NCBI GenBank assembly: GCA_028551475.1
Contig: CM052357.1
Coordinates: forward strand, 7,921,931-7,985,930
Direction: 5' to 3'
DNA: 64,000 nt
Source: Casuarina equisetifolia
Lineage: Eukaryota > Streptophyta > Magnoliopsida > Fagales > Casuarinaceae
How positions within the stretch are numbered: position 1 is the stretch's first letter; every line of letters starts with the position of its first letter. Positions 1 to 12,500 of the stretch are shown here, piece after piece. The position numbers and the translations under genes were made by a program. The notes under the pieces were generated by a model that saw nothing but the letters and a program-made list of their open reading frames with translations, did no database searches and was not told where the DNA came from.

Positions 1-2304
1 GACGGAGGCTGTGAAGTATGTGTTCCCGAAAAGGTTCGAAAGCCGGACTCTCGAGGAGGCTTTGATGGCAGGTACTGCTTTCGTTGGATGTGAAATTTTG
101 TGTTTTGGGTTTTTGGTCTGTAACTTTTTCGGGTTTGATGTAGTTCCGGACCTGGAGACAGTGAATTTCAAGGTATTGGGTAGGAGAGATCAGTATGAGA
201 TAAGGGAAGTTGAGGTATTCATTCACTTCAACAGTTACTTTCCTCTGTTTTATGCATATGTCACGGGATATACATCACAGACAAGTTTTTGGGTCCCAAG
301 TTGGATAATTTCAAAAATGATGGTCAATATAAACCCAAATGAGTTTCAATTTTGGATTAAACATTGTCATTACATATAATTTTAAAAAGTTTCATTTGAG
401 ACTTCTAAATGTTTATTTTCTAGAAACAGCTTCTCAACTATAGCTGGGAAGAATACGAGAAATGTTAAATCTCATTCTTGTACAGCGAGAGCAATAAGGG
501 TTAAAAATTAAAAACAAAGGACTTTAGAAGATAGTTGCAGTTGCCACGATTGGCATATTCATGTGCTTAAATATGTAAATTATGGAGTTGTGATTGTGCA
601 AACAGCCTTACTTTGTTGCGGAGACAACAATGCCTGGGAAGACTGGATTTGATTTCAACGGAGCATCTCAATCTTTTAACGTATTAGCTGAATACCTGTT
701 TGGTAAGGTAGTCTGATATTTTGTGATTAATTTGTATATTACCTTTCTGTAATGGTACTTGTTCTCACTACTTTTTTCTTACTCTGGTTCTTGTACTGGT
801 TTCAGAATATAACGAAAGAGAGAATGGAGATGACTACACCTGTTTTTACACGTAAGGCCAATTCTACTGGGGAGAAAATGGAAATGACTACTCCTGTGTT
901 AACAAAGAGGGTACGAATTTTTTACATGCATCATGTGTTTTGGAGTTTTGAAATCTGCCCTGTACCCAATGCAAGTTTTTCTATTATGATTTGTTTTCCA
1001 ACGTCTTGTGTGTTTTAAATGTATCCATCTTGCCTATTTTCCTTTTCTTTTACCTTGTTCTCAGAGGATGCTTTGGTCCCTCATATCATATATTCTTATT
1101 CATTGACCCGTATATAATCTTTATGATTTCGTTTGGCGTTAATTCAGACCTGCTGAAAGTTATGGTCCCTTAGTTGAGAATAGTTTGTCAATTGTTGATT
1201 GACATTGTTACTTTCAAATAATTAATGATTGTCCTTGAACTCTACCAACAAATGTAGTTTTTCCAGTTTGGCGAACAGTTACAAAAAATTCTCACTTCCA
1301 TGTATTGGTCTTATGCCATAGTTTGGCCTTGTTTTGCCATGGAGCTTGTTTCTCTTGGTCTAATAATTTTTTGTTTGTTGGCATTTCATCTCATTTACTG
1401 TCAAAGAGGTCAACTGTCAGAATTTCCTAGTGTACTTTCTTTTCCAAAATCCTGCATTTGGTCCTTTTTTAACGTTTTTTCATGATCTAATATCGTTATG
1501 TGTTAAGTTGGAAGATCAAGATAAGTGGCAGATGTCTTTTGTCATGCCCTCAAAGTATGGTACCAAATTACCACTGCCTCAATCTCCAAATGTGAAGATC
1601 AAAGAGGTTCCAAGGAAAATTGTCGCAGTTCTTGCCTTTTCAGGTCTGTTCTTCCTTAATCTAACAGCTCCTTGTACTGTGGATGTGGAGGCTGGTATAT
1701 AAGTGAGGCTTTAATTTTACCATCAGTCTTAGCTATTGAGCATCGCATGATATTTGGTACCGACGCTGTTAAACTATTGGCAATCAGATCGAACTCAAAG
1801 TGTGAACTCTTTTTGAGGTATTGAATTGGTAATATGATCATATTTATAGTAAGTTTCTTTTATTCAACGTGGTGTTAAATACTAATGAATCGAACTTCTA
1901 CCCTGATAACTCAATCATAGTTAGAGCTGTTCTGGAAGCAGAGAGTGGTAATTCTTCATATTTCAATCTGTGGATCTGACATGTTAACAATGCTTCACTC
2001 TTCATCCTTTATAGGTTTTGTCACTGATGAAGAAGTAAAACAGCAGGAATTTAAGTTAAGAAAAGCTCTGGAAACTGATCGAGAGTTTCGAATTAAAGAG
2101 GGTGCTTCAGTGGAAGTTGCACAGGTGAGATACCTCTTATAATGTTGAGGACATATCTCTGCAAAAATTAATTACTGGAGACTTTACAGTAAGAGAGACT
2201 TCTCATAACATGACTTTTTGTACATTTGGTTGCAGTACAATCCGCCATTTACACTTCCATTTCAACGTCGCAATGAGCTTGCCCTGGAAGTAGAAAGGAA
2301 ATAA
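1..2304 (+). CDS. SOUL haem-binding family protein, plastid type (3' part)
   Basis: SOUL/HEBP domains bind haem or other tetrapyrroles; the plastid SOUL4-type protein is associated with plastoglobules. I read seven exons with GT-AG borders: 1-71, 144-214, 606-707, 806-910, 1508-1643, 2015-2124 and 2236-2304, ending in TAA. The joined protein contains the family landmarks [43 protein letters not shown], two MEMTTPV repeats, [24 protein letters not shown] and the C-terminal [20 protein letters not shown]. From memory it is closest to Arabidopsis At3g10130 (SOUL4) rather than the secreted or cytosolic HEBPs. The start codon and transit peptide lie left of the window. All visible exons keep phase and contain no stop, so the gene looks functional. 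The acceptor of exon 5 (TTAAG before 1508) is weak and is the least certain border. Confidence 0.9.
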
Positions 2305-4096
2305 AATAGCAACTAGCAATTTGGAACTCCTTGATGTATTCTGAGTTTTCCCTCTTTCTGTAAAGTAAACATAATCAAGTTCTTACATAGTTTGATTTGA
2401 TGGTTGTGGTTTGTACGTTTGGTAAGTTTGAAAGTTCCTCTGATGCTGGGGCTCTCTAGTGTTATACGTTTTTGAGTTTGGTGCAGATGAAGTATTACAT
2501 TATTTCTTTAGTCACGAGTCTTCCACAAGAAGCCCTTAAATCCAGTGGTCATCGAACTTGAGTTGATGGAGCCTGCAGTCCTTTCAACATGAAACATGCA
2601 GATATTTCCCTGCAGCCTGAGTGTTTTAGCCCAACTTAGTGTTAGAAATGCAATATCATCTTAACCTGGATGGTTTGTCGTAGGAAAGCCAGTACATCCT
2701 AGTGTTCAGAATCTGGCTGGTGTCCCCAAGGGAGTGCTGTAGTACATGTTCGACTTCAGATGAGATTTAAATCTTGATGGGTTTATAAGAAAGAGTGCCC
2801 TTACTTCCTAAAAATTTAGTATCAAAACGAGTCAAAATTGGTACCAAGAGATGGTTTGTTGGAAATGCAATACCACCTTAAATTTGATAGTTTATCTATG
2901 CAAAAACCAACGAGTGTAAGAGTGCAAATTCTTGGTGGGCATCCTCAGACGGCCTGCTAACGATCCAATTCCCAACACTTGATTTCATATGGATAGTGAA
3001 GAACTGCTCTAGTAGGTATAATTCTTGATTAAGAATTGAGATTCTGAGCTAAGATGTACATTGAAACTGAAAAGAGTACATGCCCTTGTATAGTGGATGG
3101 TAAAAAAATTGCATGAATCTTGAAAACTACAAATTGCGAACACTGAAGACACTTAATTAGAGTCAAATGGGACATGAAAATGAATCTTCCCTTTCTTATC
3201 TTCGTAAATTCAGAACGGCAAAGCACTGTACGTACAGAATCAGCAGATATTCTCTGCAGAGCCTCTCCAGATATAGAAATGGAAAGCATTAAATGGGCAT
3301 GCTAACAACAAGCTTCAAACCCTTTCTCTTTATGGCATCTAGACAGAAACGCAACAGAGAGAGATTTTCCCAACTCACCACCTTCCTTTGTTGCGTGCTC
3401 TGTTTTAATGGCTGGATCATCTAGTCTTTGTCTTCCCTTTCTGATAAGATAAAAACTGGTTGCCCCACTTCGTGTTCAAAACCTTGGCAGCAAAGTATGA
3501 AACCAGATCACGAATGCCGTCTGAAACAAGATCGTCCGGATCAACCGTTACCATACATCAGAAATAATGTAAGACAGACTTCGTATTTTGACATGTCCTT
3601 TTCAGTTCGAACTTAAGAAACGTGTCTCACGGGTTCAAGGTCCAGAAACGATGAGATTTTTCCCTCAAAACGTGAACACGTAACGTGGAGCAGAAATCCC
3701 ACCTACTGAAACGAGCCGTCCACAGCTCTGATTCGACTCCTAAAAAGTTATTGCTTAGAACGTTGTCTTCTTGTAGCTGCTTTTCTTTCAACTTCTTGGG
3801 TGTTAGTTTTATCTCGTAACAATGGGTTCCTTGTTTTTATCTGTAACCTCATCTTTGTCTTCCTCTTTTTTTGTCTTCTCTAGCTCGCTCTTTCTTCGTC
3901 CTCTGTCTGTCTCCGAAAAAAACCGAAAAAATCCCACCACTCGATATTTGTTGTGGTTTTGGAAACTCTCGCTAATAATTAAGATATTTTTTGACTGTTT
4001 AACCCAAAAAGTCTTGAAGAGCAGAAAAAATCTGGTAGATAACTACATTACCGGTCAAAACCTTTGCTCTTCTTCGACTCAGTCCACTGGAAAACC
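2305..4096. other. Intergenic region with a degenerate direct repeat
   Basis: This holds the 3' flank of the SOUL gene and the promoter and leader of the next gene. There is no convincing coding region. Two direct near-copies of an LTR-like start (TGTTRGAAATGCAATAYCA) lie at about 2640 and 2859, and a string resembling a methionine-tRNA primer site (TGGTACCAAGAG) lies just before the second. This may be a very old small LTR element. Confidence 0.4.
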
Positions 4097-7000
4097 ATGG
4101 CCACAGCCCTAAACGTCCCACCACCTCCGCTTCTCAGGCCACGTTCACTCCGCAAAACACCCAGGACCGTGTTCTCGATTAGAGCAACATCAAGCCCCTC
4201 CGACTCCAGTACGTCCATAAGCACAAAAGAGGAACAAAACCAAGGCCTTTCGCCTCCATCGTCATCTGTGACATTCACCCCTCCTCCTGACTTTAAGCCA
4301 CCCGAGCCAAAGCGGTTCGGGGTGAGACCCGACAAGACATGGGACATTTTGGGGGCTTCTCTTGGTTTGATTTTCCGGCTTGGGACAGGTGTTTTCGCTT
4401 CTGGGTATGGGATTTTTTTGGCTATATCTGCTTTGAATGTATTGGTATGGATTGGTCACTGAGAATATGAAGAATTTTTTTTTAAAAAAAAAAATCGTCT
4501 TTTTGGTTTCATTTTTGTTTCCCAGATTTGAAATTTAGCGTTGAATGGACGAAAATTACATTTGTGCGCTTGGCATAAAAAAGAATTCTGCTTTCTCAAG
4601 ATTTGACGACAAAATGCAAACTGTATTGGATTGTGGATTGTGCATTGTGTAGGAACCTTATCTGAAACTTTGCGGTTGGTTTAATTTCCTGCCAATGTTG
4701 TGAATTCTCTAGCTTCATACGTTGTTGTAAAATTGATGAAGTGGATGTCACGAAGGGGTTTGTAGTGTCTAATGGGCACCAAGTGGAATTGCCTTGGATC
4801 GGAGGGTGTTAATTACTGAATTATAACGTTTTAAGGACGCTAGCAAGGGATTAGATGATGCCTCTTCAATTCATTGGTGTTAACAGTCAAACATTAAAAA
4901 GGCTATCTGGCATCAGAATGTATAGGAATCTACCCACAAAATGATCTCATGCTACCATCTGAAAAAGAATCTGTGCTGTTGGCAGTGTTTATCATATCTC
5001 TTGAATGCAGTTGTAAACTCGCAGGCTTTTTCTAATTTGTTACTTTCGTGTTGTACCATGGCAGGTATTCTGCATCCTTCATTCCTAAAAATGAGTTTCC
5101 TCCTGGCCAGTATGCTCTTGAAGTTTCTGGTAGTTTTGTTATGGCTAATATTTTGTCATCTTATAGCTAGTTACATTTGCTTACTTCTGGCTAACTTGTG
5201 GTGAATGTACAAAAGCGACATTTTGACTGTGATGGAATCTCACAACATGCTGAGTTTACATTTATATTTGTAGCTTTTGAGAAATTTGATTGAGTATCAG
5301 TATCCAGTTCACAAGAGAAGAGGAAGTCTCTCCTTTCATTTGAGATATCTTACATCTCCTAGAAGTTTAAGTTGTCTACTAATTCAATACCATGCAACTT
5401 GTTGCCCATTTTTTACTGTTAAATGCTGATTACTTGTGAGTTTTATTCAGAAGCCATAATGTACTTGACTCTGCTATTATATTTTATGCCAAAATTTCCT
5501 GTAGCAGGCTAAGTCCTCTCTGATTGTCAGTATCACAAATACATTTCTTGTAATTCTGTGTAGTAAATCTATGTCTCTTCCTGTTCCTGATTTTTGTTAC
5601 TTGGCAAAATAACAGATTTCAAGGTAAAGGAAACTTCAAAATTAGGCCCTCGGCCAGAGAAGCCTATTGAGATATACGAGTTTGAAAGGTATCATTTTCT
5701 TGTCTTCTGATTTAGTTGGCAGTAGGATTTATATCATTTTTTATCTCGTTTCCTCCATGATCTTTTGAATGTCCTTGTAATAAAAATAGACTGACAGCAT
5801 CTTTTTTCTTTTTCCTCCCCTCCTTATATTGATTATCGTGGATCTACAAAGCTGTCCATTTTGTCGGAAGGTAACATCAATCCCTTGAGATTTCTATTTG
5901 ATTTTCAGTTATATTGAAGTTTTTGATTAATTTTCTTTGCTGTTATATAGCACAACTTTTTGGTAGAATTTATATGATAGAAACAATCCCCAATCGAAAC
6001 TTCCTCATGCTTCATGCACTTGACTATGCTGTCTCATAGTGCTGGACAATTCCCATCTGCCATGTGACTCTTGGATGGTGGGTCATGTAGGCATATGATT
6101 TAGCTCAAAATTTTGAATCTTGTGGTTTTAGTACCAGAAAAGTAATAATTTACTTAACCTGAAAGATGGGCACCCTCTAGGAAGTGGTTGACTGACAAAC
6201 CAAGACGCTCAGATTCTTAAGGAATGTCGTTATACATGTCATCAGTATCCATAGAAATGTTGTTTAGCCAAGTGATCCAAGCAATTACTGTATCATTACA
6301 TCTTTATGAAATTACTTTCTATGAGTTTTTGTGGTTTGGCTTATCCTTCAAGTTTCTGCAGGTTAGGGAAATCATTGCAGTGTTGGATCTTGATGTTATT
6401 TTTTATCCTTGCCCAAGAAATGGTCCAAACTTCCGCCCCAAAGTCCTTCAAATGGGTGGAAAACAGCGGTTCCCTTACATGGTTAGATTTTTTTTTGTTC
6501 TTATATTTGGTTTCTTAATTTTTCCCTCTTCTGAGAAGGAAAGGAGTGCATATAAATTGAACGGGAAATCAAAGTAAGAGAAATCCAAAATTTTCTATTC
6601 TTGACAAATTTCTTTACAATTTAATCGAGATTGACAAAAATTTGAAAAGTGACTTTAAAAAAATCCAACTCTTGACATAGGTTCTTAATAGATTTGCATA
6701 GATAAGTGCTGGTTCCTCATCACTTTGTAACCCATCAAGCCTCAAATATGGTTTGTGGACGCTAAACTTGTCTCCAATAAAATTAAATACTGGTTTCATA
6801 ATTTTTGCTGGTAGTAGCACTTCCCAATGTTCTTATAGACAGGTGTGCGATAAAAAATAAGTAAATAAATAAATGGATGAAGGTGAGAGGTGCTGAATTG
6901 TGTCTTTAGTCCCATCTCTAGGCATATATCACTTTTGAATAATTTTCTTGAAATAAATTAATACTTTAAATTGCAGCTAAAATAAAACACCATTTTGTCC

Positions 7001-9506
7001 GGACTCAAGTGGGTGAGCAATCTTTACAATTTCTTTCAAGTCTAATTACATATCAAACAATTGTTGTTTCTCAATTTCGTTCTTTGCTTTTGTATTTTCC
7101 ATCTTTTGTAACATCATGCTTGGGTTTAAACTTTTGCAATTAGATAATAAATTCAAGTGGGAGCTAATCTAGAGACTCCTTTCTTTTCTTGCAGGTGGAT
7201 CCAAATACAGGAATCTCAATGTACGAATCAGATGACATAATCAAGTATTTGGTTGGAAAGTACGGTATGTATGATCATATGGACTTGCTTTCGAATAGTG
7301 CGTTTCAAGAATGTTGATTGTTAGTCCATCATTTGATAATCAGTAGATTGTATATTAATGAGGGGCGTATATTACTAGCATGCAGTTCAGAATAGAGGAA
7401 TACTAAAAGAAAAAAGAATTTGTGTTTTCCTTTGCTCCATTGATTCCATCGGAATAGAGGAACACTAAGAGCTAATGAATTTGTGCTTTTTTTTTTTCAC
7501 TGTGAAGTTCTGATTTTTTTCATTTGAATATTGTCTTGGTCCACATTGAGATTTCTCTGTCTTGTTATCTACTATGACAAATTATGTTGGTTTTCTCTTT
7601 AATTTGGAAGATTTGTTTTTCTTAAATGAGAGAATAAGTGTGACTACTACCTAATTTTGTAATTTTCATGCATTAAACATTCTTGCTGTACGCCACAATT
7701 AGTTTACAATTATTTCTGTTTAATATCTTTTCGATAGGTGATGGAAGTGTTCCTTTCATGCTGTCACTTGGTCTACTGACGGTTAGTGTTCTTTCTTCTA
7801 ATAGTTATTTGTTGTCATCTGTAAAAACTTGTTTTTGAAGTATATCTTGTTACCATTTTTTCTTGTTGCAGACTTTGACTGAAGGCTTTGCTATGATTGG
7901 TCGCATGGGAAAGGTAAAACGAATTTGAATGAACCCTTTGCTTGTGTAAGCCTCAACTTTTGATCCACAATAAGAAGAAGCTCTTTTCTTGTGTATTCTG
8001 CATATGGTTGTCAATGTTCCTTTTAAAGTATTTTTCAATTTAATGAAGCCTAAATCTTATGAGTCTTAGGTTATCAGATTTGAGTTCTGCTGCTAACCAT
8101 TCAAGAAATAGCTGCTAAAGTATTTCCTTGACCATCTCTCAAATTTTGTTCAGGGGACGTCTTATACTCCTGCAAAACTGCCACCAAAACCACTTGAAAT
8201 ATGGGCATATGAGGTTTGTAGACTATGAAATGGTATTTAATGTTTAGATTTGAATTGATAATCAATTTCCTAGATGCCACTTCAGAATCCTCTGATTTGA
8301 TAACAGTGCAGATGATATAGCGTTGCTATTTGTTTGCTTGAGAACTTTAGTTTCAGAATTATATTCTTGCCTATCAGGGATCCCCCTTCTGCAAACTTGT
8401 TCGTGAAGCACTTGTAGAGTTAGAGCTGCCACACTTAGTTCGCAGGTAAAGTCCATCTGCCATCATCTGTTTGGTTAGGTACCCCCCAAAGCATCTTGTA
8501 TCTTTTATTCAAACAATCTTGAATTTTATTCAGTGCACACTCATGTGTCTTGCGGCTTTTACAACGTGCATAATCATTTAGACAACTTGGTACAATTGCT
8601 AGAGTTATCGAAACCCCATTTCGGTTGCAACATGCAAAAATTTTCTTCATGAAAACAAGGAAAAGTGAAAGATCTTAATACTGACATCTACTTGAGTTGT
8701 TGATGAAAAATTTCTGACAAAACGGCTTCCATTCTCCCCTACAGTTTAGGATAAGGTGGTTTTTCAACTAGGGTTAGGGGGTTCAGGTTTGTTGGTATCT
8801 TTCTGGTCCCCGCTCCCTCCTTCCTTTATTTTAAGGAAGCATGGATTTGTGAACCCTCCTTCCGTCCTACTAGCAACTGTGGTTGTCATAGTGTATGGGC
8901 TTGTATGGGCTTGTTTGTGCATGGGTGTACTGCATCCTGAGTTGAATCCCCTAGTGTCCTTTAAGATCACCGCTGTCGTGCATGAGCATGGTAGATTGTT
9001 CTGTTCGGTAAGGAGAACATTCATCACTCTCAAAAATCTTTCTAAATTCTCAAACATTGATTGTTCTAATTTTATTTTTAATTGTTATCTGCACTATCAC
9101 CCTCTTCTTCTCTCAGCGTTGAGTTCAGATTTCTCTAATATCTCAGTTTTCCAGAGTATAGTCTCTCTGATGAAAAGTGCTTCCGTTTTGTATCTTTCGT
9201 TGGCATCTGTAGTCTGCACGCATCATGACTCATGCATTTCAATTCTATTTTCTTTATAGTTGTGCCCGTGGCAGCCCAAAACGAGAGATATTATATCAGA
9301 GAGTTGGACACTTTCAGGTATGGTTAAATGCTTTTCTGCTATGAGTATATCATGTCTTCTTTCTTAAAAGTATCGTACTTGCCGAATGGCGCCTTTACAA
9401 CAATGGTTGGTAGGTACCTTATCTTGAAGATCCAAATACTGGGGTGCAAATGTTTGAGAGTGCAGAAATCGTGGAGTATCTAAGAGCTACATATGCTCTT
9501 CAATAA
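4097..9506 (+). CDS. Chloroplast protein with two glutaredoxin/GST-N-like domains (At5g03880-like)
   Basis: Twelve exons can be placed with GT-AG borders: 4097-4404, 5065-5129, 5616-5688, 5852-5870, 6362-6481, 7195-7264, 7738-7781, 7872-7913, 8154-8213, 8378-8445, 9260-9317 and 9414-9506. They sum to 1,020 nt, or 339 aa plus stop. The first 70 or so residues are Ser/Thr/Pro-rich with basic residues, as in a chloroplast transit peptide. Two tandem thioredoxin-fold GST-N domains follow: the first has ESCPFCRKVREI, GGKQRFPYMVDP and YESDDIIKYL; the second has EGSPFCKLVREALVELELPH, GHFQVPYLEDP and FESAEIVEYL. The first keeps a CxxC pair; the second has SPFC, with only the later cysteine. Order and sequence match my memory of Arabidopsis At5g03880, a plastid thioredoxin-fold protein. 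A redox or glutathione-linked role is inferred. ATG 4097 is the first ATG of the open frame. Confidence 0.9.
5852..5870 (+). other. 19-nt microexon encoding the CPFC redox motif
   Basis: The exon is bounded by AG at 5850-5851 and GT at 5871. It supplies the last base of a split serine codon and then C-P-F-C-R-K. Without it the frame shifts, so inclusion is needed to join exon 3 (...IYEFE) to exon 5 (VREIIAV). The joined protein matches the family here. Confidence 0.85.
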
Positions 9507-12500
9507 GCAATACTTTCCAAAGTCCTCTGTGATTTCGTTATTTTTTCCTCCTTTCATCAGTCTCTTTCTTTACTTATCTTATAAAATGTATAGGTATACC
9601 TTCTTCCAACAAAAGCATACTCTCTGAGATGTAATTAGTCTACATGATTACGTTCTTTCTAGTGGAATAAAGAACCTTAATTTGATGCCGATTGTTTTCT
9701 TCACTTCATATCTATTTAAGTGTCTGTGAGGTTGGGCTATCATATTTCAGTTGATTGCAGAACTTTCAATGCTGTAGATTGATACTCTTGAATTTGTAAA
9801 CACACTAACATTTTTTCACTATTGTATGATCATTGTTAAATCTCCTGTATGTTCCAAGTGGGCTACCTTCCTTGCTTCGGGAGCTGATTCTGCTCAAGAT
9901 TTTTCAATCAGATAATGACATCGGTAGTGATATCTTGAAGAGAAATCTTCAGCAGAAGAGGTCAGCGTCATTTTGTGGGAGAATTAAAGAGTTGAAAAGA
10001 AATCCTTGTTAGAGGTGGAAAAGGAAAGGCAAGTGAAGGAACTTTCATCTGAAAAGATGCATGCAAGCCATGAAGGGATTGAGGATATGGCTCAACTTGC
10101 ATTAAATGGGGCTGCAAACAACGACTCCACATAGATCACAGCTTTTGTGCTTGGAGTCTTTGTCTTACTTTCAGTGCATGATATACTGCAAGCAGAAATG
10201 AGCTTCCAGAGGTCGTAGGCTCGAAAAAGCAAAGCATTCGGCAATCTAGAACTACACAAGTTATGTAGGAAGGGTAGACTCGTGAGGCTTTCATCTCATC
10301 TCAAATAACCTTCATTTTTTCTTTTAAAATTGATCGTTAAAATGATAATAGAGGTGACCACTTGAACACATAAAAATATACTTGACCGAGATATTCAAAA
10401 TGGTAAATGATCATTAGTTTTAACAAATCTAAATATCATCAATTATAAATAATGGTTGTCCCATACAGTTAAATATAAACATATATCTTTCTTATAAATT
10501 CAATTGTCCCCTTCTGCAACAACACTAATATAAGTGGCAATCAAGATAAGCAGCTTCCTCGTGAAGAAAATTAAATACAAAGTTGGCCAGGTGTACTGTC
10601 AAGCCCAGCTGACTGGAAAGAACCACTGGAAACAAGTTACTTGAGGAGGAAAAATATGTCGGGAACAAGCTTTCCCTCAATCCCCCCTCTTTTCAATTAT
10701 GGTATTCAACAGATGAAGAAGCACATCCGGTACAAATCTGAAAACAGTCCTAGATTCTGCAAGGAATGGTCTGTGGTCTTACTTTGCGGGGATTTTCTGT
10801 ACATTCACTTTGACCTTTTGACTATTGCAGTGGAGAATATCTATCCGTATTTCTGAAGCTCAGAAGAAAAGAATTGTCAACAGTTTCCTCCCACTTTCTC
10901 CACTCTCTGTGGCAGTTTGAGCATTGTATGTCCATTGCTGGGGACTTGGGAATCACGTCGTTCTCTCACCTTTTATAAAGAAAAGTTGCATCGACTGCAC
11001 TGTATTTGGTATCAGGCATTGATTCCTTCTCTGTGTACATTATTCACTACAAAAAGTGTGGACACATGCTTCTGTGTCCTCGCTCTCTCCTCTCCTCAGT
11101 TCTACTTTTTGTCTGCCACGTCTAATAATGTAGATTTGCAGATCATGTTGGACAGCACCCATACCTTGCTACTATGGATCTTTCAATTTTGAAAAGTAAT
11201 CACGATTTCTTGTTCTTCAGAAAAATGTGTGTTCCATATTTTGCAGTGTCAGCTACCCCACTACTATGACATTTGTATACAGAAGGCAACATCTATGGAT
11301 TGATCATTAGTTTGAGTAAATTTTGTCCCAAATTAATCGAGATTAAGACTTAATTGGCCTGAGTTTTTTCCTATCTTTTCCTGTATGTATGTTACATGGA
11401 AACCGAATGGTACGGAGAACTTTGATTGGTTTCTTTGCCACCAATCATCGTATAAGATCCCAAGCTTTCACTGATACCATTGTTTTACTTTTTCTTTCCG
11501 CATTAACACAGGGCACGGCCATGTCGTTAAAGCAACCTAGATTCCAAAACTGAAGGCTGAAACTCACATGTATACAGGTTTCCATGAAAAAGAGATCTGG
11601 ACCTGGTTGTAGATACATACAAAGTGTATTCTACTGCTCAATTGACAGAAATACTGTTTGTTTCCGTCAAAAAGTATTATGTATCAAACTGTGGTGGATC
11701 TTGCATCCAAAATGAAGGGTCAAGAAACACAAACAAGTTATTTATGGGACTCAAGAAAGTGATCAGTGGTGGTAATTGATCTGCTTCCTGCAAAGAACAG
11801 AACTATGCAACATTACCAGGCACCAAGGTGGCTTCTGGTATCTGTCTTTCAATAATACTATAAAGCTGAGGGTTGAGACGTGTTGGACAAATTATTGGTT
11901 TCTCTTTAATTTTAGTCCACAACTTTGTATGTTGGCCAAGATTTTCATTGTTTCTTGTCCATGTTTAGTGGTTTCATCCATTCCTTCCCTACTCCACATT
12001 TTGGACTAGTGATAGACGTTGAAGCCAGATCACAAACCATGGTAGGCAGATATTAAGGTAGCACACCTCATCAATATGCTTCTGCGTTCGGAATATTCTT
12101 ACAAAGCCTAATTTTTACTTAGAAGTTGACTTAATAGTAAGGGAATCATTCTACCATATATACAGGATTTTCAAACAAGACTTAAACAGCGTGAAACAAC
12201 CCATATCATTCATAACATGCTTCTGCTTTGTATCCTGTCAAAAAGCTTATTTCCTACTTGGAAGTCATCGCAAAGTAGGAGGTCATCCTTTCATCAATAG
12301 GCTCGTTTCTCTTCAAGTTTTTCAGATAGGGTTTAAATCATGAAGGACAACCCACACCACTCAAAACAAATGCCCCATAACAGAAAGGCCTAGAAACCTG
12401 CAGCCCTAGCTGTGGGAAAGATAGCCTAACTGATAGGGATGCCATTGGTGCTTCTTTATGAATAGTGCCTTTGCGGTCCCCGATTGGCACAACAGTGGGA

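Noticed and set aside
8756-9259. 167-codon open frame with hydrophobic stretches
   Set aside because: It lies wholly in the intron between 8445 and 9260 of the plastid glutaredoxin-like gene, starts with GTG and has no motif.
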